From Escarpia spicata (Eukaryota; Annelida; Polychaeta; Sabellida; Siboglinidae), in assembly GCA_963995525.1 (NCBI GenBank), contig CAXEFP010000887.1, positions 682,001-746,000 of the forward strand: DNA of 64,000 nucleotides. The letters run 5' to 3'. Positions 14,187-29,964 of the stretch are shown piece after piece. A model generated the notes under the pieces. That model was not told the origin of the DNA, ran no database searches, and worked only from the letters and a program-made list of their open reading frames with translations. The translations under genes were made by a program, and so were the position numbers. Positions within the stretch are counted from its first letter, which is position 1. Each line of letters opens with the position of its first letter.

Positions 14187-16938
14187 ACTGGGAATAAAAC
14201 ATTGTACTACTGACACACATAATAAATAGACTGGGAATAAAACATCGTACAACTGACACACATAATAAATAGACTGGGAATAAAACATTGTACTACTGAC
14301 ACTCATGATAAATAGACTGGGAATAAAACATTGTACTACTGACACACATAATACATAGACTGGGAATAGAACATTGTACAACTGACACTCATGATAAATA
14401 GACTGGGAATGAAACATTGTACTACTGACACACATAATAAATAGACTGGGAAAGAAACATTGTACAACTGACACACATAATAAATAGACTGGGAATGAAA
14501 CATTGTACTACTAACACACATAATACATAGACTGGGAATAAAACATTGTACTACTGACACACATAATAAATAGACTGGGAATAAAACATCGTACAACTGA
14601 CACACATAATAAATAGACTGGGAATAAAACATTGTACTACTGACACTCATGATAAATAGACTGGGAATAAAACATTGTACTACTGACACACATAATACAT
14701 AGACTGGGAATAAAACATTGTACAACTGACACTCATGATAAATAGACTGGGAATAAAACATTGTACTATTGACACACATAATAAATAGACTGGGAATAAA
14801 ACATTGTACTACTGACACTCATGATAAATAGACTGGGAATAAAACATTGTACTACTGACACACATAATAAATAGACTGGGAATAAAACATTGTACAACTG
14901 ACACACATAATAAATAGACTGGGAATAAAACATTGTATAACTGACACACATAATAAATAGGCTGGGAATAAAACATTGTACAACTGACACACATAATAAA
15001 TAGACTGGGAATAAAACATTGTACGACTGACACTCATGATAAATAGACTGGGAATAAAACATTGTACTACTGACACACATAATAAATAGACTGGGAATAA
15101 AACATTGTACAACTGACACTCATGATAAATAGACTGGGAATAAAACATTGTACTACTGACACACATAATAAATAGACTGGGAATAAAACATTGTACTACT
15201 GACACACATAATAAATAGACTGGGAATAAAACATTGTACTACTGACACTGATGATAAATAGACTGGGAATAAAACATTGTACAACTAACACACATAATAA
15301 ATAGACTGGGAATAAAACATTGTACAACTGACACACATAATAAATAGACTGGGAATAAAACATTGTACAACTGACACACATAATACATAGACTGGGAATA
15401 AAACATTGTACTACTGACACACATAATACATAGACTGGGAATGAAACATTGTACAACTGACACACATAATAAATAGACTGGGAATGAAACATTGTACTAC
15501 TGACACACATAATAAATAGACTGGGAATGAAACATTGTACAACTGACACACATAATAAATAGACTGGGAATGAAACATTGTACTACTAACACACATAATA
15601 CATAGACTGGGAATAAAACATTGTACTACTGACACACATAATAAATAGACTGGGAATAAAACATCGTACAACTGACACACATAATAAATAGACTGGGAAT
15701 AAAACATTGTACAACTGACACACATAATAAATAGACTGGGAATAAAACATTGTACTACTGACACACATAATAAATAGACTGGGAATGAAACATTGTACAA
15801 CTGACACACATAATAAATAGACTGGGAATGAAACATTGTACAACTGACACTCATGATAACTAGACTGGGAATGAAACATTGTACTACTGACACACATAAT
15901 AAATAGACTGGGAATAAAACATTGTACTACTGACACTCATGATAAATAGACTGGGAATAAAACATTGTACTACTGACACACATAATAAATAGACTGGGAA
16001 TAAAACATTGTACTACTGACACACATAATAAATAGACTGGGAATAAAACATTGTACAACTGACACACATAATACGTAGACTGGGAATAAAACATTGTACT
16101 ACTGACACACATAATACATAGACTGGGAAGGAAACATTGTACAACTGACACACATAATAAATAGACTGGGAATGAAACATTGTTCTACTGACACACATAA
16201 TAAATAGACTGGGAATGAAACATTGTACAACTGACACACATAATAAATAGACTGGGAATGAAACATTGTACTACTAACACACATAATACATAGACTGGGA
16301 ATAAAACATTGTACTACTGGCACACATAATACATAGACTGGGAATAAAATATCGTACAACTGACACACATAATAAATAGACTGGGAATAAAACATTGTAC
16401 TACTGACACTCATGATAAATAGACTGGGAATAAAACATTGTACTACTGACACACATAATACATAGACTGGGAATAAAACATTGTACAACTGACACTCATG
16501 ATAAATAGACTGGGAATAAAACATTGTACTATTGACACACATAATAAATAGACTGGGAATAAAATATTGTACTACTGACACTCATGATAAATAGACTGGG
16601 AATAAAACATTGTACTACTGACACACATAATAAATAGACTGGGAATAAAACATTGTAAAACTGACACACATAATAAATAGACTGGGAATAAAACATTGTA
16701 TAACTGACACACATAATAAATAGGCTGGGAATAAAACATTGTACAACTGACACACATAATAAATAGACTGGGAATAAAACATTGTACGACTGACACTCAT
16801 GATAAATAGACTGGGAATAAAACATTGTACTACTGACACACATAATAAATATACTGGGAATAAAACATTGTACAAATGACACTCATGATAAATAGACTGG
16901 GAATAAAACATTGTACAACTGACACACATAATAAATAG

Positions 16939-17540
16939 ACTGGGAATAAAACATTGTACTACTGACACACATAATACATAGACTGGGAATAAAACATTGT
17001 ACAACTGACACACATAATAAATAGACTGGGAATAAAACATTGTACTACTGACACTCATGATAAATAGACTGGGAATAAAACATTGTACAACTGACACACA
17101 TAATAAATAGACTGGGAATAAAACATTGTACAACTGACACACATAATAAATAGATTGGGAATAAAACATTGTACTACTGACACACATAATAAATAGACTG
17201 GGAATAAAACATTGTACAACTGACACACATAATAAATAGACTGGGAATAAAACATTGTACAACTGACACACATAATAAATAGACTGGGAATAAAACATTG
17301 TACAACTGACACTCATGATAAATAGACTGGGAATAAAACATTGTACTACTGACACACATAATACATAGACTGGGAATGAAACATTGTACTACTGACACAC
17401 ATAATAAATAGACTGGGAATGAAACATTGTACAACTGACACTCATGATAAATAGACTGGGAATGAAACATTGTACTACTGACACACATAATAAATAGACT
17501 GGGAATAAAACATTGTACTACTGACACTCATGATAAATAG
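16939..17540. repeat. 14-monomer segment between the second and third long segments
   Basis: The first five or six monomers (T22/C39, A22, T22/TCATG, A22, A22, C2T) follow the order seen at about 4.9-5.1 kb and 13.85-14.1 kb, just before a 42-bp monomer. The last monomers follow 3.7-3.87 kb. It looks like a patch joining two duplicated segments. Confidence 0.7.
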
Positions 17541-20500
17541 ACTGGGAATAAAACATTGTACTACTGACACACATAATAAATAGACTGGGAATAAAACATT
17601 GTACTACTGACACACATAATAAATAGACTGGGAATAAAACATTGTACTACTGACACTGATGATAAATAGACTGGGAATAAAACATTGTACAACTAACACA
17701 CATAATAAATAGACTGGGAATAAAACATTGTACAACTGACACACATAATACATAGACTGGGATTAAAACATTGTACTACTGACACACATAATACATAGAC
17801 TGGGAATGAAACATTGTACAACTGACACACATAATAAATAGACTGGGAATGAAACATTGTACTACTGACACACATAATAAATAGACTGGGAATGAAACAT
17901 TGTACAACTGACACACATAATAAATAGACTGGGAATGAAACATTGTACTACTAACACACATAATACATAGACTGGGAATAAAACATTGTACTACTGACAC
18001 ACATAATAAATAGACTGGGAATAAAACATCGTACAACTGACACACATAATAAATAGACTGGGAATAAAACATTGTACAACTGACACACATAATAAATAGA
18101 CTGGGAATAAAACATTGTACAACTGACACACATAATAAACAGACTGGGAATAAAACATTGTACTACTGACACACATAATACATAGACTGGGAATAAAACA
18201 TTGTTCAACTGACACACATAATAAATAGACTGGGAATGAAATATTGTACTACTGACACACATAATAAATAGACTGGGAATGAAACATTGTACTACTGACA
18301 CACATAATACATAGACTGGGAATGAAACATTGTACAACTGACACACATAATAAATAGACTGGGAATGAAACATTGTACAACTGACACACATAATAAATAG
18401 ACTGGGAATCAAACATTGTACAACTGACACACATAATAAATAGACTGGGAATAAAACATTGTACTACTGACACACATAATAAATAGACTGGGAATGAAAC
18501 ATTGTACAACTGACACACATAATAAATAGACTGGGAATAAAACATTGTACTACTGACACACATAATACATAGACTGGGAATAAAACATTGTACAACTGAC
18601 ACACATAATAAATAGACTGGGAATAAAACATTGTACTACTGACACTCATGATAAATAGACTGGGAATAAAACATTGTACAACTGACACACATAATAAATA
18701 GACTGGGAATAAAACATTGTACAACTGACACACATAATAAATAGATTGGGAATAAAACATTGTACTACTGACACACATAATAAGTAGACTGGGAATAAAA
18801 CATTGTACAACTGACACTCATGATAAATAGATTGGAATAAAACATTGTACTACTGACACACATAATACATAGACTGGGAATAAAACATTGTACTACTGAC
18901 ACACATAATAAATAGACTGGGAATAAAACATCGTACAACTGACACACATAATAAATAGACTGGGAATAAAACATTGTACTACTGACACTCATGATAAATA
19001 GACTGGGAATAAAACATTGTACTACTGACACACATAATACATAGACTGGGAATAGAACATTGTACAACTGACACTCATGATAAATAGACTGGGAATGAAA
19101 CATTGTACTACTGACACACATAATAAATAGACTGGGAAAGAAACATTGTACAACTGACACACATAATAAATAGACTGGGAATGAAACATTGTACTACTAA
19201 CACACATAATACATAGACTGGGAATAAAACATTGTACTACTGACACACATAATAAATAGACTGGGAATAAAACATCGTACAACTGACACACATAATAAAT
19301 AGACTGGGAATAAAACATTGTACTACTGACACTCATGATAAATAGACTGGGAATAAAACATTGTACTACTGACACACATAATACATAGACTGGGAATAAA
19401 ACATTGTACAACTGACACTCATGATAAATAGACTGGGAATAAAACATTGTACTATGGACACACATAATAAATAGACTGGGAATAAAACATTGTACTACTG
19501 ACACTCATGATAAATAGACTGGGAATAAAACATTGTACTACTGACACACATAATAAATAGACTGGGAATAAAACATTGTACAACTGACACACATAATAAA
19601 TAGACTGGGAATAAAACATTGTATAACTGACACACATAATAAATAGGCTGGGAATAAAACATTGTACAACTGACACACATAATAAATAGACTGGGAATAA
19701 AACATTGTACGACTGACACTCATGATAAATAGACTGGGAATAAAACATTGTACTACTGACACACATAATAAATAGACTGGGAATAAAACATTGTACAACT
19801 GACACTCATGATAAATAGACTGGGAATAAAACATTGTACTACTGACACACATAATAAATAGACTGGGAATAAAACATTGTACTACTGACACACATAATAA
19901 ATAGACTGGGAATAAAACATTGTACTACTGACACTGATGATAAATAGACTGGGAATAAAACATTGTACAACTAACACACATAATAAATAGACTGGGAATA
20001 AAACATTGTACAACTGACACACATAATAAATAGACTGGGAATAAAACATTGTACAACTGACACACATAATACATAGACTGGGAATAAAACATTGTACTAC
20101 TGACACACATAATACATAGACTGGGAATGAAACATTGTACAACTGACACACATAATAAATAGACTGGGAATGAAACATTGTACTACTGACACACATAATA
20201 AATAGACTGGGAATGAAACATTGTACAACTGACACACATAATAAATAGACTGGGAATGAAACATTGTACTACTAACACACATAATACATAGACTGGGAAT
20301 AAAACATTGTACTACTGACACACATAATAAATAGACTGGGAATAAAACATCGTACAACTGACACACATAATAAATAGACTGGGAATAAAACATTGTACAA
20401 CTGACACACATAATAAATAGACTGGGAATAAAACATTGTACTACTGACACACATAATAAATAGACTGGGAATGAAACATTGTACAACTGACACACATAAT

Positions 20501-21624
20501 AAATAGACTGGGAATGAAACATTGTACAACTGACACTCATGATAACTAGACTGGGAATGAAACATTGTACTACTGACACACATAATAAATAGACTGGGAA
20601 TAAAACATTGTACTACTGACACTCATGATAAATAGACTGGGAATAAAACATTGTACTACTGACACACATAATAAATAGACTGGGAATAAAACATTGTACT
20701 ACTGACACACATAATAAATAGACTGGGAATAAAACATTGTACAACTGACACACATAATACGTAGACTGGGAATAAAACATTGTACTACTGACACACATAA
20801 TACATAGACTGGGAAGGAAACATTGTACAACTGACACACATAATAAATAGACTGGGAATGAAACATTGTTCTACTGACACACATAATAAATAGACTGGGA
20901 ATGAAACATTGTACAACTGACACACATAATAAATAGACTGGGAATGAAACATTGTACTACTAACACACATAATACATAGACTGGGAATAAAACATTGTAC
21001 TACTGGCACACATAATACATAGACTGGGAATAAAATATCGTACAACTGACACACATAATAAATAGACTGGGAATAAAACATTGTACTACTGACACTCATG
21101 ATAAATAGACTGGGAATAAAACATTGTACTACTGACACACATAATACATAGACTGGGAATAAAACATTGTACAACTGACACTCATGATAAATAGACTGGG
21201 AATAAAACATTGTACTATTGACACACATAATAAATAGACTGGGAATAAAATATTGTACTACTGACACTCATGATAAATAGACTGGGAATAAAACATTGTA
21301 CTACTGACACACATAATAAATAGACTGGGAATAAAACATTGTAAAACTGACACACATAATAAATAGACTGGGAATAAAACATTGTATAACTGACACACAT
21401 AATAAATAGGCTGGGAATAAAACATTGTACAACTGACACACATAATAAATAGACTGGGAATAAAACATTGTACGACTGACACTCATGATAAATAGACTGG
21501 GAATAAAACATTGTACTACTGACACACATAATAAATATACTGGGAATAAAACATTGTACAAATGACACTCATGATAAATAGACTGGGAATAAAACATTGT
21601 ACAACTGACACACATAATAAATAG
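17541..21624. repeat. Long higher-order segment, partial third copy
   Basis: Repeats 12855-16938 at an offset of 4686 (109 monomers less one base) and 3870-7953 at an offset of 13671. It contains the 42-bp monomer at 18831. Just to its left, 17455 and 17498 keep the two separate monomers that are fused at 12812. This copy therefore did not come from the fused version. Past 21624 it still follows copy 1 up to about 21753, so it preserves a longer original segment than copy 2. Confidence 0.87.
18831..18872 (+). repeat. 42-bp monomer 5 of 7
   Basis: Counterpart of 14145 in the partial third segment (offset 4686), with the same start and flanks. Confidence 0.95.
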
Positions 21625-22484
21625 ACTGGGAATAAAACATTGTACAACTGACACTCATGATAAATAGACTGGGAATAAAACATTGTACTATTGACACACA
21701 TAATAAATAGACTGGGAATAAAATATTGTACTACTGACACTCATGATAAATAGACTGGGAATAAAACATTGTACTACTGACACACATAATAAATAGACTG
21801 GGAATAAAACATTGTACAACTGACACACATAATAAATAGACTGGGAATAAAACATTGTATAACTGACACACATAATAAATAGGCTGGGAATAAAACATTG
21901 TACAACTGACACACATAATAAATAGACTGGGAATAAAACATTGTACGACTGACACTCATGATAAATAGACTGGGAATAAAACATTGTACTACTGACACAC
22001 ATAATAAATATACTGGGAATAAAACATTGTACAAATGACACTCATGATAAATAGACTGGGAATAAAACATTGTACTACTGACACACATAATAAATAAACT
22101 GGGAATAAAACATTGTACAACTGACACACATAATAAATAGACTGGGAATAAAACATTGTACAACTGACACTCATGATAAATAGACTGGGAATAAAACATT
22201 GTACTACTGACACACATAATACATAGACTGGGAATGAAACATTGTACAACTGACACACATAATAAATAGACTGGGAATGAAACATTGTACAACTGACACT
22301 CATGATAACTAGACTGGGAATGAAACATTGTACTACTGACACACATAATAAATAGACTGGGAATAAAACATTGTACTACTGACACTCATGATAAATAGAC
22401 TGGGAATAAAACATTGTACTACTGACACACATAATAAATAGACTGGGAATAAAACATTGTACTACTGACACACATAATAAATAG
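20593..22484. repeat. 44-monomer segment, left copy
   Basis: Repeats at 23431-25322 at an offset of 2838 (66 monomers). It includes the A1G monomers at 21410 and 21883. The match ends where 22485 has G10/A22 and 25323 has TGATG. Confidence 0.83.
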
Positions 22485-22785
22485 ACTGGGAATGAAACAT
22501 TGTACAACTGACACACATAATAAATAGACTGGGAATGAAACATTGTACTACTAACACACATAATACATAGACTGGGAATAAAACATCGTACTACTGACAC
22601 ACATAATAAATAGACTGGGAATAAAACATCGTACAACTGACACACATAATAAATAGACTGGGAATAAAACATTGTACTACTGACACACATAATAAATAGA
22701 CTGGGAATGAAACATTGTACAACTGACACACATAATAAATAGACTGGGAATGAAACATTGTACAACTGACACTCATGATAACTAG

Positions 22786-23387
22786 ACTGGGAATGAAACA
22801 TTGTACTACTGACACACATAATAAATAGACTGGGAATAAAACATTGTACTACTGACACTCATGATAAATAGACTGGGAATAAAACATTGTACTACTGACA
22901 CACATAATAAATAGACTGGGAATAAAACATTGTACTACTGACACACATAATAAATAGACTGGGAATAAAACATTGTACAACTGACACACATAATACGTAG
23001 ACTGGGAATAAAACATTGTACTACTGACACACATAATACATAGACTGGGAAGGAAACATTGTACAACTGACACACATAATAAATAGACTGGGAATGAAAC
23101 ATTGTTCTACTGACACACATAATAAATAGACTGGGAATGAAACATTGTACAACTGACACACATAATAAATAGACTGGGAATGAAACATTGTACTACTAAC
23201 ACACATAATACATAGACTGGGAATAAAACATTGTACTACTGGCACACATAATACATAGACTGGGAATAAAATATCGTACAACTGACACACATAATAAATA
23301 GACTGGGAATAAAACATTGTACTACTGACACTCATGATAAATAGACTGGGAATAAAACATTGTACTACTGACACACATAATACATAG
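22786..23387. repeat. 14-monomer tandem unit, copy 1
   Basis: Followed directly by a second copy at 23388-23989 (offset 602). It contains the distinctive ATACGTAG monomer and the GGGAAGG monomer, each found once per copy. The series matches 20550 onward as well. Confidence 0.85.
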
Positions 23388-23989
23388 ACTGGGAATAAAA
23401 CATTGTACTACTGACACACATAATAAATAGACTGGGAATAAAACATTGTACTACTGACACTCATGATAAATAGACTGGGAATAAAACATTGTACTACTGA
23501 CACACATAATAAATAGACTGGGAATAAAACATTGTACTACTGACACACATAATAAATAGACTGGGAATAAAACATTGTACAACTGACACACATAATACGT
23601 AGACTGGGAATAAAACATTGTACTACTGACACACATAATACATAGACTGGGAAGGAAACATTGTACAACTGACACACATAATAAATAGACTGGGAATGAA
23701 ACATTGTTCTACTGACACACATAATAAATAGACTGGGAATGAAACATTGTACAACTGACACACATAATAAATAGACTGGGAATGAAACATTGTACTACTA
23801 ACACACATAATACATAGACTGGGAATAAAACATTGTACTACTGGCACACATAATACATAGACTGGGAATAAAATATCGTACAACTGACACACATAATAAA
23901 TAGACTGGGAATAAAACATTGTACTACTGACACTCATGATAAATAGACTGGGAATAAAACATTGTACTACTGACACACATAATACATAG
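23388..23989. repeat. 14-monomer tandem unit, copy 2
   Basis: Second copy of 22786-23387. Its first monomer is chimeric: A at site 10, where 22786 has G, but T22 with ACATA as in 22786. This fits an exchange between sites 10 and 22. Confidence 0.82.
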
Positions 23990-25322
23990 ACTGGGAATAA
24001 AACATTGTACAACTGACACTCATGATAAATAGACTGGGAATAAAACATTGTACTATTGACACACATAATAAATAGACTGGGAATAAAATATTGTACTACT
24101 GACACTCATGATAAATAGACTGGGAATAAAACATTGTACTACTGACACACATAATAAATAGACTGGGAATAAAACATTGTACAACTGACACACATAATAA
24201 ATAGACTGGGAATAAAACATTGTATAACTGACACACATAATAAATAGGCTGGGAATAAAACATTGTACAACTGACACACATAATAAATAGACTGGGAATA
24301 AAACATTGTACGACTGACACTCATGATAAATAGACTGGGAATAAAACATTGTACTACTGACACACATAATAAATATACTGGGAATAAAACATTGTACAAA
24401 TGACACTCATGATAAATAGACTGGGAATAAAACATTGTACAACTGACACACATAATAAATAGACTGGGAATAAAACATTGTACAACTGACACTCATGATA
24501 AATAGACTGGGAATAAAACATTGTACTATTGACACACATAATAAATAGACTGGGAATAAAATATTGTACTACTGACACTCATGATAAATAGACTGGGAAT
24601 AAAACATTGTACTACTGACACACATAATAAATAGACTGGGAATAAAACATTGTACAACTGACACACATAATAAATAGACTGGGAATAAAACATTGTATAA
24701 CTGACACACATAATAAATAGGCTGGGAATAAAACATTGTACAACTGACACACATAATAAATAGACTGGGAATAAAACATTGTACGACTGACACTCATGAT
24801 AAATAGACTGGGAATAAAACATTGTACTACTGACACACATAATAAATATACTGGGAATAAAACATTGTACAAATGACACTCATGATAAATAGACTGGGAA
24901 TAAAACATTGTACTACTGACACACATAATAAATAAACTGGGAATAAAACATTGTACAACTGACACACATAATAAATAGACTGGGAATAAAACATTGTACA
25001 ACTGACACTCATGATAAATAGACTGGGAATAAAACATTGTACTACTGACACACATAATACATAGACTGGGAATGAAACACTGTACAACTGACACACATAA
25101 TAAATAGACTGGGAATGAAACATTGTACAACTGACACTCATGATAAATAGACTGGGAATGAAACATTGTACTACTGACACACATAATAAATAGACTGGGA
25201 ATAAAACATTGTACTACTGACACTCATGATAAATAGACTGGGAATAAAACATTGTACTACTGACACACATAATAAATAGACTGGGAATAAAACATTCTAC
25301 TACTGACACACATAATAAATAG
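23431..25322. repeat. 44-monomer segment, right copy
   Basis: Partner of 20593-22484, with A1G monomers at 24248 and 24721. These are the last A1G monomers before 39640. The monomer at 25280 carries CATTCTAC (G-to-C at site 18), absent from the left copy but kept in the later copy near 27730. Confidence 0.83.
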
Positions 25323-27514
25323 ACTGGGAATAAAACATTGTACTACTGACACTGATGATAAATAGACTGGGAATAAAACATTGTACAACTAACACACATA
25401 ATAAATAGACTGGGAATAAAACATTGTACAACTGACACACATAATACATAGACTGGGATTAAAACATTGTACTACTGACACACATAATACATAGACTGGG
25501 AATGAAACATTGTACAACTGACACACATAATAAATAGACTGGGAATGAAACATTGTACTACTGACACACATAATAAATAGACTGGGAATGAAACATTGTA
25601 CAACTGACACACATAATAAATAGACTGGGAATGAAACATTGTACTACTAACACACATAATACATAGACTGGGAATAAAACATTGTACTACTGACACACAT
25701 AATAAATAGACTGGGAATAAAACATCGTACAACTGACACACATAATAAATAGACTGGGAATAAAACATTGTACAACTGACACACATAATAAATAGACTGG
25801 GAATAAAACATTGTACAACTGACACACATAATAAACAGACTGGGAATAAAACATTGTACTACTGACACACATAATACATAGACTGGGAATAAAACATTGT
25901 TCAACTGACACACATAATAAATAGACTGGGAATGAAATATTGTACTACTGACACACATAATAAATAGACTGGGAATGAAACATTGTACTACTGCCACACA
26001 TAATACATAGACTGGGAATGAAACATTGTACAACTGACACACATAATAAATAGACTGGGAATGAAACATTGTACAACTGACACACATAATAAATAGACTG
26101 GGAATCAAACATTGTACAACTGACACACATAATAAATAGACTGGGAATAAAACATTGTACTACTGACACACATAATAAATAGACTGGGAATGAAACATTG
26201 TACAACTGACACACATAATAAATAGACTGGGAATAAAACATTGTACTACAGACACACATAATACATAGACTGGGAATAAAACATTGTACAACTGACACAC
26301 ATAATAAATAGACTGGGAATAAAACATTGTACTACTGACACTCATGATAAATAGACTGGGAATAAAACATTGTACAACTGACACACATAATAAATAGACT
26401 GGGAATAAAACATTGTACAACTGACACACATAATAAATAGATTGGGAATAAAACATTGTACTACTGACACACATAATAAGTAGACTGGGAATAAAACATT
26501 GTACAACTGACACTCATGATAAATAGATTGGAATAAAACATTGTACTACTGACACACATAATACATAGACTGGGAATAAAACATTGTACTACTGACACAC
26601 ATAATAAATAGACTGGGAATAAAACATCGTACAACTGACACACATAATAAATAGACTGGGAATAAAACATTGTACTACTGACACTCATGATACATAGACT
26701 GGGAATAAAACATTGTACTACTGACACACATAATACATAGACTGGGAATGAAACATTGTACAACTGACACACATAATAAATAGACTGGGAATGAAACATT
26801 GTACTACTGACACACATAATAAATAGACTGGGAATGAAACATTGTACTACTAACACACATAATACATAGACTGGGAATGAAACATTGTACAACTGACACA
26901 CATAATAAATAGACTGGGAATGAAACATTGTACAACTGACACTCATGATAAATAGACTGGGAATGAAACATTGTACTACTGACACACATAATAAATAGAC
27001 TGGGAATAAAACATTGTACTACTGACACTCATGATAAATAGACTGGGAATAAAACATTGTACTACTGACACACATAATAAATAGACTGGGAATAAAACAT
27101 TGTACTACTGACACACATAATAAATAGACCGGGAATAAAACTTTGTACTACTGACACTGATGATAAATAGACTGGGAATAAAACATTGTACAACTAACAC
27201 ACATAATAAATAGACTGGGAATAAAACATTGTACAACTGACACACATAATAAATAGACTGGGAATAAAACATTGTACAACTGACACACATAATACATAGA
27301 CTGGGTGTAAAACATTGTACTACTGACACACATAATACATAGACTGGGAAGGAAACATTGTACAACTGACACACATAATAAATAGACTGGGAATGAAACA
27401 TTGTACTACTGACACACATAATAAATATACTGGGAATGAAACATTGTACAACTGACACATATAATAAATAGACTGGGAATGAAACATTGTACTACTAACA
27501 CACATAATACATAG
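25065..27514. repeat. 57-monomer tandem unit, copy 1
   Basis: 2450 bp (57 x 43 less one for the 42-bp monomer), followed directly by a second copy at 27515-29964. Both begin with the same rare monomer with CACTG (T-to-C at site 16). Private changes in this copy include CTGCCACAC near 25993, CTACAGAC near 26248, and GGGTGTAA near 27306 where copy 2 has GGGAGTAA. Confidence 0.9.
26527..26568 (+). repeat. 42-bp monomer 6 of 7
   Basis: Lies in the first 57-monomer tandem unit, at an offset of 7696 from 18831. It shows that this unit derives from the left-region lineage. Confidence 0.95.
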
Positions 27515-29964
27515 ACTGGGAATGAAACACTGTACAACTGACACACATAATAAATAGACTGGGAATGAAACATTGTACAACTGACACTCATGATAAATAG
27601 ACTGGGAATGAAACATTGTACTACTGACACACATAATAAATAGACTGGGAATAAAACATTGTACTACTGACACTCATGATAAATAGACTGGGAATAAAAC
27701 ATTGTACTACTGACACACATAATAAATAGACTGGGAATAAAACATTCTACTACTGACACACATAATAAATAGACTGGGAATAAAACATTGTACTACTGAC
27801 ACTGATGATAAATAGACTGGGAATAAAACATTGTACAACTAACACACATAATAAATAGACTGGGAATAAAACATTGTACAACTGACACACATAATACATA
27901 GACTGGGATTAAAACATTGTACTACTGACACACATAATACATAGACTGGGAATGAAACATTGTACAACTGACACACATAATAAATAGACTGGGAATGAAA
28001 CATTGTACTACTGACACACATAATAAATAGACTGGGAATGAAACATTGTACAACTGACACACATAATAAATAGACTGGGAATGAAACATTGTACTACTAA
28101 CACACATAATACATAGACTGGGAATAAAACATTGTACTACTGACACACATAATAAATAGACTGGGAATAAAACATCGTACAACTGACACACATAATAAAT
28201 AGACTGGGAATAAAACATTGTACAACTGACACACATAATAAATAGACTGGGAATAAAACATTGTACAACTGACACACATAATAAACAGACTGGGAATAAA
28301 ACATTGTACTACTGACACACATAATACATAGACTGGGAATAAAACATTGTTCAACTGACACACATAATAAATAGACTGGGAATGAAATATTGTACTACTG
28401 ACACACATAATAAATAGACTGGGAATGAAACATTGTACTACTGACACACATAATACATAGACTGGGAATGAAACATTGTACAACTGACACACATAATAAA
28501 TAGACTGGGAATGAAACATTGTACAACTGACACACATAATAAATAGACTGGGAATCAAACATTGTACAACTGACACACATAATAAATAGACTGGGAATAA
28601 AACATTGTACTACTGACACACATAATAAATAGACTGGGAATGAAACATTGTACAACTGACACACATAATAAATAGACTGGGAATAAAACATTGTACTACT
28701 GACACACATAATACATAGACTGGGAATAAAACATTGTACAACTGACACACATAATAAATAGACTGGGAATAAAACATTGTACTACTGACACTCATGATAA
28801 ATAGACTGGGAATAAAACATTGTACAACTGACACACATAATAAATAGACTGGGAATAAAACATTGTACAACTGACACACATAATAAATAGATTGGGAATA
28901 AAACATTGTACTACTGACACACATAATAAGTAGACTGGGAATAAAACATTGTACAACTGACACTCATGATAAATAGATTGGAATAAAACATTGTACTACT
29001 GACACACATAATACATAGACTGGGAATAAAACATTGTACTACTGACACACATAATAAATAGACTGGGAATAAAACATCGTACAACTGACACACATAATAA
29101 ATAGACTGGGAATAAAACATTGTACTACTGACACTCATGATACATAGACTGGGAATAAAACATTGTACTACTGACACACATAATACATAGACTGGGAATG
29201 AAACATTGTACAACTGACACACATAATAAATAGACTGGGAATGAAACATTGTACTACTGACACACATAATAAATAGACTGGGAATGAAACATTGTACTAC
29301 TAACACACATAATACATAGACTGGGAATGAAACATTGTACAACTGACACACATAATAAATAGACTGGGAATGAAACATTGTACAACTGACACTCATGATA
29401 AATAGACTGGGAATGAAACATTGTACTACTGACACACATAATAAATAGACTGGGAATAAAACATTGTACTACTGACACTCATGATAAATAGACTGGGAAT
29501 AAAACATTGTACTACTGACACACATAATAAATAGACTGGGAATAAAACATTGTACTACTGACACACATAATAAATAGACCGGGAATAAAACTTTGTACTA
29601 CTGACACTGATGATAAATAGACTGGGAATAAAACATTGTACAACTAACACACATAATAAATAGACTGGGAATAAAACATTGTACAACTGACACACATAAT
29701 AAATAGACTGGGAATAAAACATTGTACAACTGACACACATAATACATAGACTGGGAGTAAAACATTGTACTACTGACACACATAATACATAGACTGGGAA
29801 GGAAACATTGTACAACTGACACACATAATAAATAGACTGGGAATGAAACATTGTACTACTGACACACATAATAAATATACTGGGAATGAAACATTGTACA
29901 ACTGACACATATAATAAATAGACTGGGAATGAAACATTGTACTACTAACACACATAATACATAG
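27515..29964. repeat. 57-monomer tandem unit, copy 2
   Basis: Second copy of 25065-27514. Divergence begins at 29965, where the third occurrence of CACTG would be expected but is absent. It contains a monomer with ACCGGG (T3C) and CTTTG (A15T) at 29578, also seen at 27128 and 31857. Confidence 0.9.
28977..29018 (+). repeat. 42-bp monomer 7 of 7
   Basis: Lies in the second 57-monomer tandem unit (offset 2450 from 26527). None occurs in the remaining 35 kb. Confidence 0.95.

Larger units (their letters stand above)
9029..16938. repeat. Long higher-order segment, copy 2
   Basis: Second copy of 1-7953, monomer for monomer, except that two neighbouring monomers (3784 and 3827 in copy 1) are fused into one at 12812-12854. 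Correspondence ends at 16939: copy 1 at 7954 has A at site 22 with TCATG, while this copy has T at site 22 with C at site 39. It includes the 42-bp monomers at 11007 and 14145. Confidence 0.9.
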
